53,663 bases of DNA, from positions 1-53,663 of the forward strand of contig CACIKS010000001.1 in the NCBI GenBank assembly GCA_902587295.1, given 5' to 3'. A model generated the notes under the pieces. It searched no databases. It worked only from the letters and a program-made list of their open reading frames with translations, and was not told the DNA's origin. This DNA comes from an uncultured Pelagibacteraceae bacterium (GTDB taxonomy: Bacteria > Pseudomonadota > Alphaproteobacteria > Pelagibacterales > Pelagibacteraceae). Shown here one piece after another: positions 43,291-49,082 of the stretch. The position numbers and the translations under genes were made by a program. Position 1 is the first letter of the stretch; the number at the start of each line of letters is the position of its first letter.

Positions 43291-43296
43291 TTAACT

Positions 43297-43866
43297 ATGA
43301 TTATTTCGTCAAGCACAAAAGTTCCTCTGGAAAAATGTCCTGCATTAGTTTTAAACGCAGATTTTAGACCTTTGAGTTATTATCCTTTGTCTTTATGGTG
43401 TTGGCAGGACGCCGTAAAATCTGTTTTCTTAAACAGAGTAAGTATTGTATCAAGTTACCAGAGAAAAGTTAGAAGCCCCTCTTTTGAAATGAATTTACCA
43501 AGTGTTATAGCTTTAAAAAGTTTTATAAAACCGTCTGAACATCCAAACTTTACGAGATTTAATGTTTTTCTAAGAGATAAATTTACTTGTCAGTATTGTG
43601 GAGATAAAAATGATTTGACTTTTGATCATTTGCTTCCAAAATCAAAAGGGGGAAAAACTGATTGGGAAAACGTAGTAACCGCTTGTTCTACCTGTAATGT
43701 AAAAAAAGGCGGAAAGCTTTACAACAAATGTGATCTCAAGTTATTAAAAAAACCATTTATTCCGACTGTAGACGATCTTCATAAAAATGGAAAAAATTTC
43801 CCGCCAAACTTTTTGCATGAAAGTTGGATGGATTACCTATATTGGGATATTGAACTTGAGCCTTAA
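43297..43866 (+). CDS. HNH endonuclease family protein
   Basis: The 189-residue protein has an N-terminal LVLNADFRPLSYYPLSLW segment (near 14-31). A CxxC-type HNH domain follows: CQYCGDKNDLTFDHLLPKS near 102-120, then WENVVTACSTCNVKKGGK near 127-144. This architecture is a chromosomal single-copy type common in alphaproteobacteria and cyanobacteria rather than a homing endonuclease. No partner methylase or mobile element lies nearby. A DNA repair or processing function is possible but not shown. The stop abuts that of coq7 on the other strand. Confidence 0.88.
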   Translation: MIISSSTKVPLEKCPALVLNADFRPLSYYPLSLWCWQDAVKSVFLNRVSIVSSYQRKVRSPSFEMNLPSVIALKSFIKPSEHPNFTRFNVFLRDKFTCQYCGDKNDLTFDHLLPKSKGGKTDWENVVTACSTCNVKKGGKLYNKCDLKLLKKPFIPTVDDLHKNGKNFPPNFLHESWMDYLYWDIELEP

Positions 43867-44400
43867 TTAGATTTTTTCTGAAACTTTTATAGCTACCTTT
43901 GAAGTATTCTGTATTATTTTATCTAATAAAAAATATAGACCACCTTTAGTCGCTCCTTTATCATAAGCAATATTTTTATGATCATCTTCATCTTCTCTAA
44001 ATTTTTTTATAGATTTTTTTAAATCTTTTTCGTCCTCACCAAGCTTGTCTAATTGGTCTTTATAGTGGTCGCATATGACCTCTTCAACTGAAGCCGTACA
44101 AAGCATAGCAGCTTTTTGCCCAAGCATAGTTGTTCCAAAACCGAGTGTAACTCCTAGCAGATCCCACAAAGGTAGAAAGATTGTTGGTTTTATATTTCTT
44201 TTTTGAATCTCTTTATCAAAATATTCGAAATGTTCTTTTTCATGTTCTTTCATTTCCTCAATTAATTTTTTCAATTTTTCGTCTTTTTTAAAAGTGTTTA
44301 AAGCAAGTAATTGTCCTTCGTATATTTTAATCGCACCTCTTTCCCCAGCATGATCTACTCTTATAATTTCTTCCAAAGTTTTTTTATTTGTTAACTTCAT
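43867..44400 (-). CDS. coq7: Demethoxyubiquinone hydroxylase Coq7
   Basis: Coq7 hydroxylates the demethoxyubiquinone ring late in ubiquinone synthesis. The 177-residue di-iron protein has IIRVDHAGERGAIKIYEGQ near 12-30 and EHEKEHFEYFD near 52-62 as the first E/ExxH set. SVEEVICDHYKDQL near 103-116 and EDEDDHKNIA near 135-144 form the second set, so both iron-binding sets are complete. Its first 17 bases overlap the end of dsbB. Confidence 0.93.
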   Translation of the reverse strand: MKLTNKKTLEEIIRVDHAGERGAIKIYEGQLLALNTFKKDEKLKKLIEEMKEHEKEHFEYFDKEIQKRNIKPTIFLPLWDLLGVTLGFGTTMLGQKAAMLCTASVEEVICDHYKDQLDKLGEDEKDLKKSIKKFREDEDDHKNIAYDKGATKGGLYFLLDKIIQNTSKVAIKVSEKI

Positions 44401-44866
44401 AATTTTTTAATAATTTTAAGAATATACCGAATAATGCAAATGAAAAAATAGTATTTATTGAAGCAAGAGATAAACCAAAAACTCGAAAAGTAACAGTTTT
44501 ACAACTGATGGCGCTTTCATTTAGTTGTTTTAAAATGTCCTGTTTTGATAAATCAAGTCCTAAATTTTTAGTTTCACAAATTAAAGATTCATTAAAGAAA
44601 CCTTGCTCAATACCAAAATGATAAAAACTAATTATTGATCCAAAAAGAGAAACTAATGCAAGTATTAATAATGAAAGTTTTACATATTTTTTAAAAACTA
44701 TAATATTTAGTAATAGAAAAATTGAAACAAAATATGGATAACGCTGATATATACAAAGTTTGCAAGGTTTATGTCCAAGACCATATTCAATAATGTATGC
44801 GGAGAAAATTGAAAGCAATAAAAGTGATAAAATCGATAACAAAATAATATTTATATTTTTGCTCAT
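44384..44866 (-). CDS. dsbB: Disulfide bond formation protein DsbB
   Basis: DsbB oxidises periplasmic DsbA and passes electrons to quinone. The 160-residue protein has four hydrophobic helices. The first loop has the CKLC pair in GHKPCKLCIYQRYPYF near 31-46. The second periplasmic loop has two separated cysteines (ICETK near 97 and ISCKT near 123), so the expected four-cysteine relay is present. It lies four bases downstream of the VTT-domain gene and overlaps coq7. Confidence 0.9.
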   Translation of the reverse strand: MSKNINIILLSILSLLLLSIFSAYIIEYGLGHKPCKLCIYQRYPYFVSIFLLLNIIVFKKYVKLSLLILALVSLFGSIISFYHFGIEQGFFNESLICETKNLGLDLSKQDILKQLNESAISCKTVTFRVFGLSLASINTIFSFALFGIFLKLLKNYEVNK

Positions 44867-44870
44867 TTTT

Positions 44871-45467
44871 TTATTTTAAAAAGAAATAAATTCCAATAAC
44901 AATAATTAAAATAAAAGTTGTTAAAAATATTGACCACTTAGCACCTTCTTTTTCCAAAAAAGGACCAAATTTTTGACCAAACTTATAAGTTAAAAAAGCT
45001 ACTAGAAAAAATCTCGAACCTCTTGTAAGAACACAAATTATAACAAAAAAAACTAAATTAAAATGAATAAAGCCACTTGATATTGTTAAAAGTTTAAATG
45101 GTAATGGAGTAAAACCAGCCGTAACAAGTATTCCCAACCAAGATAAAAAACCACCTTTTGTAGAAAATTTATCTTTTAGAAAATTAGGATCCTCATAACC
45201 ATACAATTCAAATATTTTAGCTCCTATCTCATTAAAAAAAACGTAACCAATCAAATAACCAAAAAGTGCTCCTAAAACAGAAAAAATAGTTGCAATTAAT
45301 GCAATGCGGATAAATTGTTTTCTGTTCGCAACAACCATTGGGATTATCATTACATCTGGTGGTATTGGAAAAAATGAGCTTTCTATAAAAGATTCAAAAG
45401 CTAAAAGTGGTTTTGCGTATCTATGTCCCGCCCAGTCCACACATTTATCATATATTTTTTTTATCAT
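44871..45467 (-). CDS. YqaA-type VTT/DedA-like membrane protein
   Basis: A 198-residue inner-membrane protein with about five hydrophobic segments. The region FFPIPPDVMIIPM near 32-44 and the glycine-rich GALFGYLIGYVF near 65-76 are characteristic of VTT/SNARE-associated (DedA, YqaA) proteins. Members are linked to lipid flipping and membrane homeostasis, but the role of the YqaA branch is unclear. It is the first gene of the coq7-dsbB unit and is divergent from tRNA-Leu. Confidence 0.85.
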   Translation of the reverse strand: MIKKIYDKCVDWAGHRYAKPLLAFESFIESSFFPIPPDVMIIPMVVANRKQFIRIALIATIFSVLGALFGYLIGYVFFNEIGAKIFELYGYEDPNFLKDKFSTKGGFLSWLGILVTAGFTPLPFKLLTISSGFIHFNLVFFVIICVLTRGSRFFLVAFLTYKFGQKFGPFLEKEGAKWSIFLTTFILIIVIGIYFFLK

Positions 45468-45475
45468 TTTTTTTG

Positions 45476-45503
45476 TTGCGTCTTAAATTAATTCAAACAT
45501 AAT
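45476..45503 (+). promoter_or_regulatory. Candidate promoter of tRNA-Leu(CAA)
   Basis: TTGCGT (45476-45481) and CATAAT (45498-45503) lie 16 bases apart. The predicted start lies near 45510, inside a perfect palindrome. The hexamers are moderately close to consensus. Confidence 0.4.
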
Positions 45504-45519
45504 GTTTGTACAAACATTA
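45500..45519. promoter_or_regulatory. Perfect 20-bp palindrome, possible operator
   Basis: TAATGTTTGTACAAACATTA reads identically on both strands. It lies in the 69-base gap between the VTT-domain gene and tRNA-Leu and overlaps the candidate -10 box of the tRNA. As an operator it could serve both directions. No repressor gene is adjacent. Confidence 0.6.
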
Positions 45520-45536
45520 ATTAATAATGAGGACTA

Positions 45537-45623
45537 GGGCGAATGGTGGAACTGGTAGACACGTTGGACTCAAAATCCAATGGTAGCAATATCTTGAGAG
45601 TTCGAGTCTCTCTTCGCCCACCA
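45537..45623 (+). tRNA. tRNA-Leu (CAA anticodon)
   Basis: The 87-base gene folds as a class II tRNA. The acceptor stem pairs GGGCGAA with TTCGCCC, and ACCA follows, so the CCA end is encoded. The anticodon stem TTGGA/TCCAA holds a CTCAAAA loop with anticodon CAA, which reads UUG leucine codons. A long variable arm follows, then a GAGAG/CTCTC T-stem around TTCGAGT. The 3' end lies four bases before the start codon of the acyl-CoA synthetase. Confidence 0.97.
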
Positions 45624-45627
45624 AAAA

Positions 45628-47310
45628 ATGAAATTATCAGAAATAAATAGTCTAGTTGAGTTATATTTTAAAAAATCCAAAGAAGTGGACGGTAAGAAAC
45701 CATTTTTAAAATGGCTAAAACCGAATAAACCAACTTATAATTGGGAGAGTATTACGGCAAGTATTTATAAACTTTCGTTTAAAATTAAATCTTTAATAGA
45801 CGAAGGAGATAGATGTTTAATTTTATCAGAAAACAGACCTTATTGGTTGATTTCTGATATTGCTATTATGAATGCTGGAGGGATATCGGTTCCAATATTT
45901 ACAACTTATTCATCAAATGACTATGAATATATTTTAAATGATTGCAAACCGTCATTGATCATTGTTTCAAATGAAACTCAATTCAAAAAAATAAAAAAAT
46001 ATATTAATAACGAAACTCAAAAGATTATATCTTTTGAAAAAATTGAGTCAGAAAGCTTATTAATAAGCGATATATTAAATGAGAAAAATTTTGAAAAAAA
46101 TATAAATAAAAATTTAAAAAGAAATATGCCAGCTTGTATAATTTATACGTCTGGCACGTCCGGCAACCCAAAAGGAGTAATTCTGAGTCACGGAGGTATT
46201 TTAGCAAATTGTGAAGGTGCTGAGGAGTTACTTAATCCATTAGTTAAAAAAAAGGAGCCAATATTTTTAACTTGGCTACCTCTTTCACATTCATATGAAC
46301 ATGCTGTACAATTTATCCAAATTTTACTTGGAGCCAAAGTTTTTTATGCAGAGAATCTAGACAAACTAATATCTAACATGTCTGTTGCAAAACCGACAAT
46401 TATGACTGCAGTACCGAGATTTTATCAGAATTTATTTAATAAAATTAATGCTAATTTAAATAAACAAAAGGGTATAAAAAAAGTATTAATAAATAAAACA
46501 ATAGAACTAGGTAAAAAAATACTAAAAAAACAAGATTTAAGATTCTATGAAAAAATAATAAATTTCTTTTGCCACTATCTAGTAAGAAAAAAAATCCAAA
46601 AACAATTTGGTGGTAATTTGCAAGCATTTGTATCCGGTGGTGGCGCATTAGATAAAAATGTTGGAGAATTTTTAAATGCGGTAGGATTACCAACTTTACA
46701 GGGCTATGGGTTAACAGAAACATCACCTGTAGTAAGCTGTAACTTACCCGGCAATATTAAAGTTGAAACTGTTGGTCCTCCTTTTAAAACTAATCAAGTA
46801 AAGATTGCAGATGATGGGGAAATTTTAGTTAAAGGAGAAAATGTTATGATTGGCTACTGGAATAAAAAAGACGAAACAAATGAAATTTTAAAAGAAGGTT
46901 GGTTACATACAGGAGATATTGGAGAAATAGATGCGAATGGTTATTTAAAAATTACTGATAGAAAAAAAGATATAATCGTAAATCACGGAGGAGACAATAT
47001 TTCTCCAAGTAAAATTGAAAATCACGTTTGTAATAATGAAAAAATAAAACAATGTTTAGTTTATGGAGATAAAAAAAATTATCTTGTAGCTATATTAGTG
47101 GTAGAAAAAGAAAATAAAAATGATTCAACCATAAGAAGTATTATTGAAAATTTAAATAAAGATTTATCAATCATAGAAAAAATAAAAAAATTTAAACTAA
47201 TAGAAGAAGAATTTACAATTGAAAATGGATTGATGACGCCGACTTTAAAATTAAAAAGAAAAAAAATTGTAGAAAAATATAAACAAGATTTAGAAAATCT
47301 TTATAAATAA
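45628..47310 (+). CDS. AMP-dependent long-chain acyl-CoA synthetase
   Basis: The 560-residue protein belongs to the acyl-adenylate superfamily: fatty acid plus ATP plus CoA gives acyl-CoA. The AMP-binding motif IIYTSGTSGNPKGVILSH lies near 171-188, QGYGLTETSP near 355-364, GWLHTGDIGEIDANGYL near 425-441 and DRKKDIIVNHGG near 445-456. It fits the long-chain fatty acid ligase group; chain length is not determined. The ATG follows tRNA-Leu after four A residues, leaving no room for a leader unless the ribosome uses unprocessed RNA. Confidence 0.92.
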   Translation: MKLSEINSLVELYFKKSKEVDGKKPFLKWLKPNKPTYNWESITASIYKLSFKIKSLIDEGDRCLILSENRPYWLISDIAIMNAGGISVPIFTTYSSNDYEYILNDCKPSLIIVSNETQFKKIKKYINNETQKIISFEKIESESLLISDILNEKNFEKNINKNLKRNMPACIIYTSGTSGNPKGVILSHGGILANCEGAEELLNPLVKKKEPIFLTWLPLSHSYEHAVQFIQILLGAKVFYAENLDKLISNMSVAKPTIMTAVPRFYQNLFNKINANLNKQKGIKKVLINKTIELGKKILKKQDLRFYEKIINFFCHYLVRKKIQKQFGGNLQAFVSGGGALDKNVGEFLNAVGLPTLQGYGLTETSPVVSCNLPGNIKVETVGPPFKTNQVKIADDGEILVKGENVMIGYWNKKDETNEILKEGWLHTGDIGEIDANGYLKITDRKKDIIVNHGGDNISPSKIENHVCNNEKIKQCLVYGDKKNYLVAILVVEKENKNDSTIRSIIENLNKDLSIIEKIKKFKLIEEEFTIENGLMTPTLKLKRKKIVEKYKQDLENLYK

Positions 47311-47439
47311 AATTTAATTGAAACAGAAAAAAATAATTAAAAAAACCTTGATTTTACTTGTTTTTCTTTAATTAGATAATAATAAGTTAAAAAATTATTT
47401 TAATTTTATTTTTTTAAAAAATACGATGTTAATTTATGT

Positions 47440-47467
47440 TTGACATCTATCCAAAAAAACTTAAAGA
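47440..47467 (+). promoter_or_regulatory. Candidate promoter of the 23-residue basic peptide gene
   Basis: A perfect TTGACA (47440-47445) is followed after 16 bases by TAAAGA (47462-47467), within the 208-base gap after the acyl-CoA synthetase. The rest of that gap (from 47311) is AT-rich and holds no other recognisable feature. Transcription would begin about 45 bases before the small ORF. Confidence 0.45.
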
Positions 47468-47518
47468 TCAAACTACTTAACGAATCACTTCGATTTGTTT
47501 AAAAAAAGGGAGATAAAG

Positions 47519-47590
47519 ATGGCTAAAAGACGTAAAAAGAAAAAAGGAAAAAAGAAGAAGGCTAAAAAAAGAAGAAGAAGAAGAAGATAA
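47519..47590 (+). CDS. 23-residue Lys/Arg micro-protein
   Basis: An ATG at 47519, preceded by an AGGGAG ribosome binding site (47508-47513), opens a 23-codon frame. Apart from the initiator it contains only Lys, Arg, two Ala and one Gly, beginning MAKRRKKKKG and ending in six tandem AGA arginine codons and TAA. A strong terminator follows 14 bases later. The net charge is about +20, which would suit nucleic-acid or ribosome binding, as in histone-like or small ribosome-associated peptides. I do not recognise a family. The polypurine tract might instead be part of a small RNA. Confidence 0.65.
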   Translation: MAKRRKKKKGKKKKAKKRRRRRR

Positions 47591-47602
47591 GTATTTTTCT
47601 CT

Positions 47603-47645
47603 AAAAACGCCCTTCACAGATCTCACGTGAAGGGCGTTTTTTTTC
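47603..47645. terminator. Strong bidirectional intrinsic terminator
   Basis: A 13-14 base-pair hairpin has arms AACGCCCTTCAC and GTGAAGGGCGTT around AGATCTCAC. It is flanked by eight or more T residues on the plus side and by five on the minus side. It ends the basic-peptide transcript and, read in reverse, the carD transcript, whose stop codon begins within a few bases of it. It is by far the strongest terminator in the window. Confidence 0.92.
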
Positions 47646-48304
47646 TAAGTTTCCAAAGACTTTTCCTCTCTACCAAGCGCTTTATTCATCTTCTTTTTAA
47701 CATCTTCATCATTAATTTTGAGTACTACCTTAAATTCACTTTCTAATCTGTCATATGCTTTTTCAAATAGCTGCCTCTCACTGTAAGATTGATCTGCTAT
47801 GGTATTTGTGTTTTTATTAAGATCTCTAACAACTTCAGCAAGCTCATAGATTTTTCCTGAGTTTATTTTTTGTTCATACTCTTGGGCTCTTCTACTCCAC
47901 ATTGTTCTTTTTACTTTTGGTTTACTTTTTAAAATAGATACACACTTATTTACTTGATGTGCCGAGCTAACACGTCTCAAGCTAGATTGTTGATTAATAG
48001 GTATGGTTAAAGTCAATTTATCTTTTTCGATAAGTACTTTATAAAAATTAATATCTATGTCTCCTATAACTGCTTTTTCAACCGACATTATTTTTCCAAC
48101 TCCATGTTTAGGATAGACGACATAATCATTAGTATTGTAGATTTTTTTTTCAGTTGGTTGCTTTTTAATTTTCTTTATTTCAATCTTTTCTTCTAAATTA
48201 CTTGTTTTTTGAACAGCCTTAACTTTTTTGTCTGTTTTATTTTTTTTTAATTTAATTTTCAAATCCTTAATTTTTTTCGGTTTTTTAATTTTTTTCCTGC
48301 CCAT
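47645..48304 (-). CDS. carD: CarD-family transcription regulator
   Basis: CarD proteins bind the RNA polymerase beta subunit and stabilise open promoter complexes. The 219-residue chain has an unusual N-terminal extension of about 57 residues, very rich in Lys. The CarD/TRCF Tudor-like domain starts at NDYVVYPKHGVGKI near 59-72. The helical DNA-interaction region includes MWSRRAQEYEQKINSG near 136-151 and LAEVVRDL near 156-163. It follows fdxA by two bases, the usual alphaproteobacterial pairing. Confidence 0.93.
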   Translation of the reverse strand: MGRKKIKKPKKIKDLKIKLKKNKTDKKVKAVQKTSNLEEKIEIKKIKKQPTEKKIYNTNDYVVYPKHGVGKIMSVEKAVIGDIDINFYKVLIEKDKLTLTIPINQQSSLRRVSSAHQVNKCVSILKSKPKVKRTMWSRRAQEYEQKINSGKIYELAEVVRDLNKNTNTIADQSYSERQLFEKAYDRLESEFKVVLKINDEDVKKKMNKALGREEKSLET

Positions 48305-48306
48305 TT

Positions 48307-48648
48307 TTATCCCCCTGGTTTTTCTGAAAAGTACTTATCGTATTTATTTTTTTCACTTTTGTATTTCTCCGCATCTTTTGGCGGCTCTTTTTTTTTGGTT
48401 ATGTTGGGCCATAGTTTTGAATATTTATTATTTATTTTTAACCATTTATTTTTGTCCTCCTGATCATATGCTGCATCTGATACTATCGCATCTACAGGAC
48501 ACTCAGGTTCGCAAACACCACAATCTATACATTCATCAGGATCGATTACTAACATATTTTCCCCTTCATAGAAACAGTCAACGGGGCAAACTTCAACACA
48601 GTCCATTAGCTTGCATTTTATACATTCATCTTTAACTAAGTATGTCAT
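48307..48648 (-). CDS. fdxA: 7Fe-8S-type ferredoxin FdxA
   Basis: A 113-residue ferredoxin that starts [20 protein letters not shown]. Its first motif [17 protein letters not shown] carries ligands of the [3Fe-4S]/[4Fe-4S] pair. The second, [15 protein letters not shown] near 40-54, holds a full [4Fe-4S] set. The C-terminal extension with a KLWPNIT segment near 77-83 is typical of alphaproteobacterial FdxA. Its electron partners are unknown. It overlaps the TerB-like gene by four bases. Confidence 0.95.
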   Translation of the reverse strand: MTYLVKDECIKCKLMDCVEVCPVDCFYEGENMLVIDPDECIDCGVCEPECPVDAIVSDAAYDQEDKNKWLKINNKYSKLWPNITKKKEPPKDAEKYKSEKNKYDKYFSEKPGG

Positions 48649-49082
48649 AAATTTTTTCTTTTTATAATATTAGATTTTATCTCTCCACTTAATTTATCTG
48701 GTACATATAATAACCCGCAAAGTCTTCTCATTAAATTGTTTTCATAAATATCTGATTTATTATCTGACAAAATTATTTCCCACAAAAATTCTAAAACTAA
48801 TTTTTTTTTGTTCATATCCATCTTTTTTACTTCTCGAGTATATTCTAAAATTTGATTAGAATTATTTTCATACTCTTCAGCTTTTTTAAGAAGATTTAAC
48901 ATTTCTGTATCTGTCATTTCTTTTGAAGATTTTTTAATAAAATTTAATATTATTTTTTTTTCATCTTCAGAATATTTTTCGTCAATTTTTGCCGCATGGA
49001 TTAATAAAGATAGCATTTTTACTAGATCATCGTTTTTATAGCTTGTATCATTGTTTTTTTTATTTATTAAATCAAAAATCAT
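48645..49082 (-). CDS. TerB-like helical protein
   Basis: A 145-residue all-helical protein. [23 protein letters not shown] near 26-48 is the acidic, metal-binding-like motif of the TerB/DjlA N-terminal fold. A second similar segment, [22 protein letters not shown], lies near 98-119. The family is also called tellurite resistance TerB, but no ter genes are present and tellurite resistance should not be inferred. It is inserted by four-base overlaps between the SUV3-like helicase and fdxA. Confidence 0.8.
   Translation of the reverse strand: MIFDLINKKNNDTSYKNDDLVKMLSLLIHAAKIDEKYSEDEKKIILNFIKKSSKEMTDTEMLNLLKKAEEYENNSNQILEYTREVKKMDMNKKKLVLEFLWEIILSDNKSDIYENNLMRRLCGLLYVPDKLSGEIKSNIIKRKNL

Noticed and set aside
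43297-43866. HNH gene as a homing endonuclease or part of a mobile or defence system
   Set aside because: Its neighbours are housekeeping genes, there are no repeats or partner genes, and the architecture matches a common chromosomal HNH family.
47311-47439. AT-rich stretch after the acyl-CoA synthetase as a structured RNA or terminator
   Set aside because: Only weak A/T self-complementarity is visible, with no GC-rich stem or conserved motif.
48645-49082. Tellurite resistance or a ter-type phage defence system
   Set aside because: Only one TerB-fold protein is present, inside a housekeeping operon; no terC, terD, terZ or associated genes are visible.
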